In this document: positions 49,669-61,203 of the stretch, piece after piece
How the letters are laid out: the number at the start of each line of letters is the position of its first letter
Numbering within the stretch: the first letter of the stretch is position 1
Source of the DNA: Epiperipatus broadwayi
Lineage: Eukaryota; Onychophora; Udeonychophora; Euonychophora; Peripatidae
DNA length: 64,000 nucleotides
Assembly: GCA_028023455.1 (NCBI GenBank)
Contig: JAQFVV010012400.1
Location: 11,103,748-11,167,747 of the forward strand
Reading direction: 5' to 3'
Translations under genes and position numbers: made by a program
Notes under the pieces: generated by a model
The model's input: only the letters and a program-made list of their open reading frames with translations
Databases searched by the model: none
Told to the model about the DNA's origin: nothing

Positions 49669-50423
49669 GAAGGGTTCTACTAGTTATTACATTTCTATCA
49701 GATTATATTCACTTTTTTATATACTTTTATGTAAATATGTGAACACATGAAATAATTCAATTATTTATTGACATGAGTGGGATTTATTATTGTTATTTAA
49801 TACGAGATTCTTTCATCCTAGTTACAGTAAAAAAGGAGGGCATTTTAATTACAAAGCTAACTTTTAGTAATGGCATTAAGCAACAATTCTTTGATTCTTG
49901 AATTAATATTTCAAATATTTTAACACATTTCTCATTGCTATTTCAATCAATTAAGTTTAAACAATATCATATGACTAAATAGCAAAGCATTTTCAGGCTC
50001 ACATATATATTTGTAATATAGATATTAACTAGGTGTAACCTGTCAAAAAATGTTATGAATATATATCTATTTCAGTTTATTGATTTAACATATAACAATT
50101 TTTGATATGATTGACAAATAAAAACCACAAATAATTAAAACGACTTAAGGCTATGTGTATGGCGAACATTAACTTTTTATAAAAAATGACACTAACATAC
50201 ACAATGGCTATCGATTGGTAAGAGAGCTTCCAATTCTGGATTTTAAATGAAGACTTTATTAAAAGCAGTTCCTTGCATATTTCTGGAATCCAATGAGAAA
50301 CCATTAAATGTAATTATTGTCTCAAACTTAATAAGCCACATCCCTAAATTAATTATTATTCACTCAGCACTTGAATTATAACATGTATATATAAAACAAT
50401 TCAAACCAGAGCGTAAATAGATT

Positions 50424-50517
50424 TGTCAAGCGTTGGTGGCCTAGTGGTTAGCATAGCTGCCTTCCTAGCAGCTGGCCCTTCCCGGTCAACGCATTTGACA
50501 TATAATAAAAAAAAAAT
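50424..50517 (+). mobile_element. tRNA-Gly SINE with perfect 17-bp target-site duplication
   Basis: GCGTTGGTGGCCTAGTGGTT (A box), AGCATAGCTGCCTTCCTAGC (anticodon arm, near UCC), a shortened B-box region GGCCCTTCCCGGTC, then AACGCATTTGACATATAAT and poly(A). The direct repeat CAGAGCGTAAATAGATT flanks it exactly (50407-50423, 50518-50534). Apart from a deletion of a few bases before the T arm, the body is a recognisable tRNA-Gly(UCC). At about 94 bp it is among the shortest SINEs, essentially tRNA plus a ten-base tail. Confidence 0.95.
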
Positions 50518-50649
50518 CAGAGCGTAAATAGATTAATTAAAATTTATAGTTCCAAATTTTAAAAAATTTAATTTAATTAATTCTGTGCAACGGAATAAGA
50601 GACTCAAGAATTAAAATTCTGGTCTGATTCTCAATTTAATAAAGTAAAA

Positions 50650-50882
50650 ATAACCTCGATAATATGCGTGTAAAAATGCAATAGTAGGGACCTCTACAGG
50701 TGTTTTGACCACAAGCTTACGCTATGGAACCCCTCTTTTCTTCCATAGCGTAAGCTTGTGGTTAAAACACCTGTAGATGTCCCTACTATCGCATTTTTAC
50801 ACGCATATTATCGAGGTTATAGCCTCAGTGGATATTACGTCATCAATGTGCGTTTAATAAATTTATAATTACAACTTTAAAG
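50650..50882. mobile_element. Palindromic relative of the 43-kb dimer
   Basis: Inverted arms of about 70 bp (50660-50729 and 50740-50814) contain ATAATATGCGTGTAAAAATGC, ATAGTAGGGACCTCTACAGG and ACCACAAGCTTACGCTATGG around a loop ACCCCTCTTTTCTT. Beyond the right arm the sequence follows the 43.4-kb unit: AGCCTCAGTGGATATTACG, CATCAATGTGCGTTTAATAA, TTATAATTACAACTTTAAA. Compared with the 43-kb units, the left arm replaces the GCTCGCAGATCTAACC part. Confidence 0.8.
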
Positions 50883-53800
50883 TAAAAATAATATATTGAA
50901 GGCTACTGTTTTCGTTCTGCCATTTTGATACTCAGTTGCCACATGATCACCTGTGACAAAATATATACAATTTATATTACTAAAGGTTGTTAAACCAAAC
51001 ATTTATCTCTGTTTTAATCTTATTACTTAAAAGTATAATATTCTTTGTGCTCCTGACAAAAAATATATATTTACACAAAATAATAGAAAGATATCATATT
51101 AGCATTATAATTTTGGATATTACCTAGAAATAACACTGCACTTAATTTTGTTCTTTTACATATAAATTCTTAAAGATGTGGCAGAAAATTTCTACTAGTT
51201 TCATAAGATTGTGGAAATATTGGACCTGTCAGAGTTTTAAAAAGATCAAATTGCAAGTTATAGATTAGCTGAAACATTTAATAATGCAAAATTGATGCTT
51301 CAAAACTGATGCCTATATTTACTGAAAATGGCGGTGGGGTGGAAATGCTGAATTGGCATTAACAAGACTTATAAAGAATTTTAGACAAAAATAATACAAA
51401 ACTTCAGAAATAGATAAATCGAGAGAATAACATATATCCAGCTACTCCAATATAAAACAATCCAGAGATCTTCACCAAGCTACCATTTCAAAGCTATTGA
51501 ATTATAATGTGACTGCTAAGATATGAAAATGATATCACAAACATAAGAATAAATGAAAGCGTGTCACATGGTACAAACTACATTTTCACTTTTCCCAATC
51601 ACAGAAGTTTGACTAAAAGTTGTCAAAAAAAGCCTATGAACCAATAAGTAATATGATAATGTAATTGTCATAATTTGGACCCTCATATAATGACATTCTT
51701 AATCCAATGTTTACTAGACATGGATGCTGAACCAGTATGAAGGAGAGGGCAGCTTTACCTTCTGCTGTTTTTTGAGAATGTCCCAGATCAAAATCCCAGC
51801 TGGGAGATGAGAATGCTGTTTCACATCTCCCTCAGCCTCTTAAAACACCTAATTTAAACAATTTTGAGTCACTGGTGCTCATTTAAAGAGAGATATTAAT
51901 ATGGAGCTTTTTCTCAAAAAAAAAATGGCTTAATATTTTTCTAAATAATGTTTAAATATTATATAATTCCATCCCATGAAAAAGATAAGCAAAGAACGAT
52001 TCTATTAGTAAAGGAATTTCAATTATCTCATCATCTTCATCATTTTTTTGTCAATGTTTATAATGTATTAGACACAAATATACACCATTTACAAATGAAG
52101 TTAGCATATGGTTAATTATAATATAGAGATCATTCTAATCACTTAATCAAAATGTGCTAATAAGTCAGTGTAGTGGTTATTATGAACATATTATAAACTA
52201 CAAAACAGTTAAATATGATAGTTTTAATTATTAATTATTTTAGTACTAGGAAAAAAATCTCACATTATGCCATGTATATATTTAAAACATTTTATTAAAT
52301 ATGTGGGCCACCAAAAAACACTCTTCATACTTCATTATAAATGTTAATTATGTTATCAAATATCGATATTCTTTCATATTTAATATTCCTTATGAATATT
52401 TACTTAATTGCATTTAAATATATATATAATAATAAAAGCAATCTCTCTTATAAATATGTGATTTCTTAATACAATCCAATTGTATTTTGTCAAGACTGAT
52501 GACAGTCAATAAATTAGAGATCACTTTGTTGTTAGCCTTAAATGTTTACTGCTTGGAAAATACTTCTCTTAAATACTTCCAGAAATATTATATTGTTAAC
52601 CAAGAAAGATCTGCATGGTTTTATAACTGATCATGGTGGATTCATTCCTTTTTTCTCACCTATTTAATTAAAATATTAAACCTTCTATCATGTAATATTC
52701 TTCGAATATAACTTTCACAACTCCCATTTTAAATATTTTCCTTTTGTCAGAATTCTTTGACTTATTTTTTTGTGTGTGAAAGTAGAACTTTTTATTATTT
52801 TAATTCCTGTTCAACATGCTTCTTTCCATTGTTTCTTTTTATTACTTCCCTTCATCTTTGTGTTTAACTAGGTTTAAGCATCATAAAAATGAAATTTAGG
52901 TATGTACTCATAAATATAACCTATAAGATAAAACAATAAGAGAATACCAAACATGCACTGATCCTCTTATCAAATACCATTACATTTTAATACAATTTTT
53001 ATAACTTTTTGATATAAAAAAAAATATTTATATTATATAAAAATTGATAATATTCATTGTTTTATTTCATTTTATAGATGGCATATATTCAAAAAATAAT
53101 TTTGATATTGAATATATAATGTGTAGTATTAATAAATATATATTATATATCTTTATCCTGAACACTGAATTTAATTGGTTCCCTAAAATGCCTTATAAAT
53201 CAAAATATCACATCACAAAGTAAGCATTTGTTAGCTTAAATTCAAAATGTATAAAAACTTAATTAAAAAAATAAAACTTGAAATTGATAATGGTGTCAAT
53301 TAATAAATAAACATTTTTACTAAACATATTCCTTACCAGTACTTCAGATTTGCTCATATATAAGAATTTGAATTGTAGGAATAAGTGGATTCATTTTATT
53401 CCTGCATAAATACTATATCTTGTGTTGGAAAGGAAAGTATTCATTTATTATTAACACTCGCAAAGCGCATGCACAATTGGCTTGAAAGGCTGATATTTGA
53501 ATGTAAACATATTATTAATAAATAAAAAATATTTTGTTTTTCCTTCATTAATGGTCTGCCAAATTTGCTTATATAGCCAAAAGATATTTCCTCAATCACA
53601 AGTGTTAAATTAAAACAAAGCATGTAGAAATATAATTAGCGCAATGTGCATTTAAAATTTATTTTTCATGAATTTTATATTCTGTTATTAAAGTTTATTT
53701 TTGTAATATCTAACCAATAAAACTAATTTTCTTTTTTTGCAGTGTTGTTAACTTTTTTTAAAGCAATGATTTGCATATTTATTTTATATAAATGCAATCA

Positions 53801-55269
53801 AAATCAATTAAAAATGAGATTAAATGCAAATACGTTTGATTGCTGTACTTTCAATAATGTAAATAATTAAACCTTTTTTTTTTTGCTGATATTATTTTTT
53901 TCAATAAAAGTTGCCTTTATCTTGAATATGTTAGAAACAAATCACGATTAATTTAAAATTGAACAAACAAATGATATTTTTAACTCCCGTTGATGATTTA
54001 AATTGATTATTAATTGAATAATGCATGAAATCATCTTTTTTTTTGTCAAAATGACTTATAATTACAATGATCATATTTTGTAACTATGATGACTATATTT
54101 TTAGCTGCAGGAAAAATGTTTTTAAGAATTTTAATTCAAAATTGATTGATTGAATATATTTTACTTAATGTACACATTATGGAATTTATTATTAATGCAT
54201 TTTATTATACATCATCAAAGTATATTTTTGATTATGCATTGTACTGAATGAAACCAGCATTTTTTTTTTGCTTTTGTAGGAATTAATAATGACAATTTTC
54301 TTTACTTTGAATATAAGTCATAAATGAAAACACTGATAGTCTTGTAAGAATAATGGAAGAAAATTAGGTAAGAACATTAATCATATTTTAATTCTGAAAT
54401 GAAAACAATATTGTATATTGTATAATGAATAAGCTCTGTGCTGTACATTTTTAATGTGATTTAATTTTAATGAAGTCACTATCTTATAACAATCATCAAT
54501 CTTACAAATTGATCACCTTTTTTTAAAAAAAAAATTAAATATTGCTGTAGCAAGTAACGAATTGTAAATCAAAATAGTGAGTACAAATTGGTGATTGTTT
54601 TGGCAAATCCTTACATAAAGATGTATTTAGATTATATATTTTCATGGACTTATTACAATGTAAACAAAATAAAATGTGGGCCATTTCCATGTAAATAAGC
54701 TGGAAATAAGTTTAGCAGTGACATTGCTAGGGAATTCATCAATCACTATTGAAAGTCCAAGACTAAATCACTTTTTATTCTATTATCCAATTATAGTTTT
54801 TTTGTCTTGGGCTTAATGACAAATGAAAGAGGTCCTCTTTTGGTTTTAATTTCTTTTCTTCCAGTTTAATTTTTTTAATGTTTTTTCTAGTATTGCCATA
54901 AACAATTTAGGTAATATTAGCTCTTCATGACCAATCCTATTCCAGTTAAAGCTTACTCCTATTTATTCAAGTTTAATTTACCCAGAGCCATTTTTATACA
55001 TATGTTGACATACCATACTTTGTTTTCTGATTTGACACATTTAAAAGTCATGTAAAAATTTTAAAGAAGTCGTAGAAAATTTATTTTATAACAAAATTTC
55101 TAATTACACTAATCACTATTTTTTGGAAAAGTAACAGTTAAACGCTATTCTATCACAACTTAATCTTTTATAATACAACTATTGCAAATAGCAATTATTT
55201 AGATAAATATATCAATATTATTAATAATCAATTATAAGTTGTCTTTTTTCTTCACCAAAAAAATTGTAA
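50883..55269. other. AT-rich DNA, no gene recognised
   Basis: About 4.4 kb without a supported gene. Slightly GC-richer patches at 51170-51480 and 51720-51850 match nothing I know. The remainder is AT-rich with poly(T) runs. Confidence 0.4.
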
Positions 55270-55786
55270 TTATAATTGTGTGATTTTTTCACATACATTA
55301 GTGAAGCTATAATTATAATTAGGTTGCAAAGCATCTTACTATGATGAGACTTAGGCTACATGAATACAAGAGTTTACCAACATAGATATGCATATAATAG
55401 AGTAAAAAATAAAAATGAAGGAACATCAATTTTCTGGGACCACCAAGCAGCTACAGGCCACTTATTTGAACCCAGTTCTGCCCAAATAATTTGCACAGAG
55501 AAGAGCGATACCAAAAGAAAAGTCAAGAGGCTTATTACATAGCAAATGACCTCAATGCCATTAATAGAAGGGAGGCATACTTTGCTGTCTCCAAACAATG
55601 GACTAATTAATTAAAAATTCAAGCTCATTTGCATATATGTATAATAATTCACAACAGAATCTTCATTCTCAAAGCTAAAAGTATGGGATTTGAATACTTA
55701 ATCCTGAAAGTGCTAAACTAGTGTATTAATTCTTAAATTATAATTATAGCTTCACTAACGTATGCGAAAAAATCACACAATTATAA
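55270..55786. mobile_element. Element with 51-bp inverted termini around a GIY-YIG relic
   Basis: Inverted repeats 55270-55320 and 55736-55786 differ at only about two positions (TTATAATTGTGTGATTTTTTC, then CATAC-TTAGTGAAGCTATAA). They enclose about 415 bp that includes a Penelope-like endonuclease fragment. Either the fragment was captured by an inverted-repeat element, or these are the inverted terminal repeats of the Penelope-like element itself. Confidence 0.75.
55345..55610 (+). pseudogene. Penelope-like element GIY-YIG endonuclease relic
   Basis: From 55360 the frame reads MNTRVYQHRYAYNRVKNKN, then TSIFWDHQAATGHLFEPSSA and QIICTEKSDTKRKVK. A one-base loss near 55525 moves to the next frame, EAYYIANDLNAINRREAYF and AVSKQWTN, then a stop at 55608-55610. 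This is the L-TR--QH-- arginine/histidine region, the W--H-TGH box and the KE-Y-I---NAINR end of the GIY-YIG domain of Penelope-like retroelements. The RT part and the GIY motif are missing. The body is otherwise well kept, so the relic is not very old. Confidence 0.8.
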
Positions 55787-56078
55787 TCATTTATAAGACA
55801 AGAAATTGTAATATCACTACTAGCTCAGATATAAATTTTTAAATTTAAAAGTAATTATAACTCTTCTTATAAACTATCCTTAAAATCTGTATTTGTCCTA
55901 GTGGTAATATAATAATCTCTAACTTAATATTAATTATTAATAATGTTCATATATTAATCTACAAGGAAGGTAATCATCATTAAGATTGTGCAGGAGTTAC
56001 ATATAGTTTATACTCTATGTCTTAACAAAATACAATGAATAAATAATGAATTGACATGAAGACATTTAAGAGGATATG

Positions 56079-56137
56079 GTGATCGAGGTCAACTGTTGAC
56101 ACTAGTATAGCAGAAATGCATCTTGGAAGTCATTTAT
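56079..56137 (+). ncRNA. Hammerhead ribozyme relic (copy E)
   Basis: Helix I GTGATC-GAG-GTCAA ends at 56092. The core is CTGTTGA (56093-56099), invariant A6 changed to U. A decayed stem II is 56100-56112, GAA 56113-56115, helix III ATGCAT 56116-56121, C17 56122, then TTGGA-AGTCAT. The flank ATTTATCTTTTG is shared with copies C and D. The core change and the broken stem II make it inactive. It groups with copy D by helix III ATGCAT and C17. It lies about 300 bp from the Penelope-like relic at 55.3-55.8 kb. Confidence 0.7.
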
Positions 56138-59060
56138 CTTTTGTTGATGAATTTATTAAGTTAAACAAAATGGTCAAATATATATATAGTTGCAGGCCAC
56201 TATGAGTGTGGAATAAAACATTATCATTCAAAGAAAAAAACTTTTGTACCATTATATAATACAAAAAAAAATTGTAGGTGAAAAGAGCATGCATTATATT
56301 AAAAAATCAAATTTTAAATATACATAAAATACTTCATTGGATATAACGTATTTCCATATTTTTATTCTTATAGATTAAAATTAAAACTCTGATAATCAGC
56401 TTCGTTAGCATATTCAACAAATTTTTCATTAAACTCAAAAGATTTTCCTTCTCAATTAAATTATCGGTACTTTTCATTCACAAAAACACACATAAAACAC
56501 TAATAGTGGCATGCAACCCACACACATTCTACAGTAGGCATACCTAGGTTCAATATCTATATATTTATATCAACATATAATATATTTATTACATTATATA
56601 ACTTAGTTGATGAACAACTCAAATCCAAAGCATAATTTTTTTTTTTTTGAGACTAAATAAACTCTCATTAGTCATGTTGATTTAATTATCAATGAAAAAT
56701 TCACAGCAAAACTGTTAAAATATTAACAACTCTAAGCATAAATGAAAATAACACTTCTGCGTATTTTCATAATTTTGAATAGCTACATTTCATATTGAAA
56801 ATGATTCTCTAATTAAAGAGAACAAGTAATCAAATGACCAAATGCTTATATTTTTTTCTTTCAATTAATTCCAAAATTCTGATTATTGTTTCGTAATAAC
56901 TTTTTTAGCTTTCCATTGTTTCTATTTAAAACTACATAGAGTATGCTTATTTGATACATAACTATACTATTTTTATTACTAAGAAAAATGAATTAATAGT
57001 GCTATTATTTCCTACAGTACTATTTTTATTTTCTTCAAAAATCAATAATTAAATTGATAGAAAAATCAACTTAGAAATAGTTATTATAATAATATCCCCA
57101 CAATATATATTTGTACTTTTATTTTCAAAATCTAATTAATGTATTCAGTGTATATAATAACTCCAGAAACATTCACCAATTTCTTGTTTATGTGAATCAA
57201 AATGAAATGAAAAATAATGATGACAAATTGTGATTAAATAAAATAAAGATTTTTTAAAAGACAAAATTGGACAAAGGTTTGTGAAACTATTAGAATATAT
57301 ATTGAATATACCCATTATACAATACAGAGCAACATATGACTTTCACTGCCTATTTTCAATATCTGCATTAGCATTATTGATTATATAAGCTCACAGTGAA
57401 TGGTTCTGGAGTTATTATTCCTAATGCAGATGATGACACAAATATTTATAACTGGTATAGAGAAAAAACAATGACCCTTATTAGAAAAATAGAATAAAAA
57501 AAGATGAGATTATGGCTAAGTATCAAAACAACAAATATTAGAGCCACTCAGAGATAAAGGCTGATATTTAATCTAAAAAAAACCAAGATATCTTCAAACT
57601 GATATTTAATGTGACTCTTAAAAAAGAGTAAAGTTGCAGCAGTAAAGAAGCAAAGTATAAAAATATTGATACTTTGTGAGCTGTTGTGCACATGAATAAA
57701 TTAGTATTCCATGAATATCATGATGATTATTCAAATGATATTCAATTAGATTAGACCTGAACTCACACCTAAAGTACAAATAACCAGATTGAAATCATTG
57801 TTCATATTATGAGATGAACAAATTCATTAGAAAAAAGTATAATCCTTAAAAAAAATGAGGCTAAAAATATAGAATGGGGTGAATAGATTTCTTCATCACA
57901 ATAATGAATATGTTATTGGCTAGACTTAAAAAAAAAAAAAAACAGATAATAGATCATTCATGAGCAATGCTATTCAGAATAATTACTAAGATTGAATGTC
58001 GACTTTTCTAATAATAATAATGGTAAAGTAATATCTTACTTTGTTCTTTCGTTTGGCATTACCACTGTTGGTCCAATATATTCTCCTCAGAGTTCTTCAT
58101 GATTCCTATATAGATTTCTGACTCTAACATTAAACCATGTATTTGTTCTTGTTCTGCAAGACAAATCTTTTCATTCAATTTTTTTCCACTGAACACATTA
58201 GATCGGCAAAAAATATACCTGATTATAGAATATTGCTCAACAATGATGTAGTTAGAGAAATATTTAGTACTTAGGGCCTGAATGGTATTGAAAAAGTAAG
58301 TTTTAATTGCCTGAATTGTAAAACAATTAGTTAATCATATTAGTAAAAGCTCTTAATTCTTTCATTATATTTAAAATTCTTTATTATTTCTAAAAAATGT
58401 CAAGTGTATTTCTTATCAACCACTCTATAAAATTGTCTTTTTATATACTGATGGCATTTTAAGCCTAAGACTGAATTTCACAATGTGATGTCAAGAGTCT
58501 TGCATTTACAATCTGTGATTTGGAACACATAAGCAAATGATATTTGGTCATTTTAATTCAAATATTTATAAAATTAAGGAAAAATAGACTTGTAATAAAA
58601 TAATTAATAATATTATTTACTATCTATTTCTCTGCTTTAGACATAAAATGCCCATGTTTTAGGGTTGAAGCAGGTACCATCATCCTCTTTCAAATTATTC
58701 TACATATCTTATATTTATTAGGAAAAACATCCTAGATTTTTAATTCATTTCATTCTATTTTTTGCTTTTTGTCTGAACTTTTAATTCACACTTATCTGTG
58801 CAATTTCTTTTCCCAATAAACAGGGATTACTATACAATAATGATCTCTGTTTTCAACCACAGCAATGATTAAACAATATTGTTAATTAGCAATAATACAA
58901 AGATAGATGTACGGACTGGTGTTTAAATGTTCCATCTGAATAAATAACCACTTGATTGTTCATACTTAATAAATAAAATATTTTAGCTCATTCAAAAACT
59001 CATATTCTTTTCCTTTTAACTATTTACATTATTATATTAACATATTTGACAAATCATCAC
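56138..59060. other. AT-rich DNA, no gene seen
   Basis: About 2.9 kb without a supported gene. It lies downstream of the AARSD1 stop codon and would contain any further 3' untranslated sequence and the intergenic region. Confidence 0.4.
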
Positions 59061-59066
59061 TGTGTA

Positions 59067-59072
59067 TTTATT
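59067..59072 (-). terminator. Candidate AARSD1 poly(A) signal (distal)
   Basis: AATAAA on the minus strand, about 215 bases after the stop codon. It is an alternative to the proximal signal at 59122-59127. AATAAA is common by chance in DNA this AT-rich. Confidence 0.3.
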
Positions 59073-59121
59073 ATGTATATATATAAAAGAATAAATGATT
59101 TAACTTTATCACCCAAAACAT

Positions 59122-59127
59122 TTTATT
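59122..59127 (-). terminator. Candidate AARSD1 poly(A) signal (proximal)
   Basis: AATAAA on the minus strand, about 160 bases after the stop codon, a normal distance for a short 3' untranslated region. Support is positional only. Confidence 0.4.
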
Positions 59128-59287
59128 TCAACAAAATAAAAATAAAAAAAGTCTGCTGTTTTTTAAATTACATACAAAAAGCATACAAAATAATAAATTT
59201 TTGCTGATAAAGTCCTTGATGGTTATTACATATTTATATATTTCTACAAACATATACAATATTTTAACATTCTTAACAGAGGTCTTA

Positions 59288-59420
59288 TCAACTATCTCCA
59301 GCACTCTGCAAGTAGTCAATAATAAGTTTTTCAGCTGCATCACGGTGGCTGAGATTGTTTACTTTTCCTTGGTAGCGACCATTCTTAGCAAATCCTTTGC
59401 CATCAAGAATTTTGGAAATC
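59288..59420 (-). CDS. AARSD1: AARSD1 homologue, last coding exon
   Basis: Alanyl-tRNA editing protein: a free-standing cytosolic factor that removes serine mischarged on tRNA-Ala, sharing editing and C-terminal domains with alanyl-tRNA synthetase. This exon encodes 43 residues plus a TGA stop (59290-59288): ISKILDGKGFAKNGRYQGKV, then NNLSHRDAAEKLIIDYLQSA and GDS. The GKG--K-GR-QGK glycine/arginine motif is the DHHA1-like C-terminal signature of animal AARSD1. The acceptor is TGCTAAG before G59420 with a T-rich tract upstream. The first base completes the GAG codon begun in the preceding exon (phase 2). The reading frame is intact, so the gene looks functional. Full AARSD1 has about 400 residues, so most of the gene lies outside the window. 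Confidence 0.9.
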
Positions 59421-61048
59421 CTTAGCAAAAAAATAAAAAAACATATTAAAAAATATATTAAATATTTATTTTATTATACTGTTATTAATAATATAAATAT
59501 ATAATTTTTAAAAAGTATTTATAATAAAAATAAAATTCTGGATGCTACTGATTTTCAAATTGCCTAATTTGTTTACTTTTGAATAAATTGATGTACATTT
59601 GAATTTACTGATCTTTTACTGTTAAAACATTTGAGTGTGAACTATTGACTTTAGTCCCATCCTACAATACTTAGAGACTGCATAAAACAGTTACTCATCA
59701 ACAATAATAGATATTAGTTAAATTTTGCCAGAAAGTACAAACATATAGGAAAGACAATGTTATGTAATGGTATTTGCTTTCCTTGTTTTAACATAGAGTT
59801 CAAATTTGGATAGAACTTCGATAAATTTTCAAGTAGCAGAGGATTTTTAAGCAGACTTTCAATTGTCCTGAAGTTAGTTGAACTACAGCTAAACCATTCA
59901 AACATCCAATTGTTAGTTAATAAATGGATAAAGTAAATATTATTCTATGAGGGTTAAAAGTCTCCAGATTAATCTGGTTGATATTTTACATGGTGGGGTG
60001 GCATACTCTAAAGTTCAAAGACTTATGGATTGTGACTGCCATTTCCAATGCCAAAAATTCTTATTGATTCCAGACCAATAAATCATTTAATTATTATTAT
60101 TTTAAACTGGCTTGGTCAGATATATGTTGGGTCACTGATTATAAAATATAATAGGATTCAGTCTTAACATATAAGTGGGGAAAATGTTATACAAGTGCTG
60201 AGCTTATCATTTATAATTGCATTTTTACCTTATTACAACTCTTCTATAATTATTCATCAAATCATCTTAAACATCTTGCCTCCTTAAGAAAGTATATAAC
60301 TACTGGAAATGCAATATCTCTTGTCAATATTTGGCCCTCTCTATTAAAGTAATTTATAATAAGTAAACTGTGTTATCGAATTTCACATTATAATCACATT
60401 TTAATTTGTAAAAAAAGGAATGAAAATTCATTTCCTATTTATTTTAAATTACATGGAAGTAACTGTTCTTTACGACCTTTTCTAAATTGTTGAATGAAAG
60501 TTAAACTCTAAAATGCTATGAAATCAACATCTCTTGTAATAAGTTGACTACATCTTATAGACTGATTGCATACAATATTGTGTTTATACTGTCTCATATG
60601 AGAACCAGTGTTCATTTAGCAATTAATATTTTGCTTTTATGGTAGTTCACCAAAAGTATACAATTTATGCTATCTCAGGGGCAATTCTAATAAAACATTA
60701 AACTAAACTCTATTCCGAGGATCTGGAAATATCTCTTTTCTTATCTCTTCTCACAAAATTTTATAGTCCTAGTTGCCTTATCTTATAATTGACATATTAA
60801 TCCTCCAATTCAGCATTGTAAATGTCATTATCAGGAAAAGAGTTTTTAAATAAAAATAAAAAACAATGCCCAAATGTGATTTTTCTTGAAATGTAGCTTA
60901 TCTTCTAAGTTTCCACATAAACATAATATTTCTATTAATACACATCTTTTTAAAAATCAAATAATTTCCTAAGTAATATTCATATAATTATTAATTAATA
61001 ATGATATCATTTTAAAGACGTTATAAAAATAAATAAATTGTAACTTAC
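59421..61048 (-). other. AARSD1 intron (last, phase 2)
   Basis: About 1.63 kb between donor GTAAGTTA (61048-61041) and acceptor TTTTTTGCTAAG. AT-rich, with no recognisable nested gene. The minus-strand open frame at 59714-59905 inside it resembles no family I know. Confidence 0.8.
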
Positions 61049-61137
61049 TCTTCTCCGAGTGTTGCCATATTCAAACATCCTGTGAGTAAAAATTGTCCAA
61101 CACCCTTTTCATCACCAACTGTCACAAACAACGGATG
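61049..61137 (-). CDS. AARSD1: AARSD1 homologue, penultimate coding exon
   Basis: Encodes HPLFVTVGDEKGVGQFLLTG then CLNMATLGE plus two bases (GA) that join to the next exon. The VGDEKG-G-FLL segment followed by a TLG motif is the stretch directly before the C-terminal GKG motif in animal AARSD1, so exon order and phase agree. The donor is GA|GTAAGT, near consensus. The acceptor TTTTGAAG|CAT has a weak pyrimidine tract but gives a phase-0 start. A 267-bp foldback element ends only about 67 bp upstream of this acceptor. Confidence 0.85.
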
Positions 61138-61203
61138 CTTCAAAACATAGAATTATATATACATAATATTATATTTAATGTTTTCACAGTTGTATGATAT
61201 AGA

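Noticed and set aside
59714-59905. Minus-strand open frame as an extra AARSD1 exon
   Set aside because: The translation does not resemble AARSD1, and the exons at 61.1 and 59.4 kb already join in phase with continuous homology.
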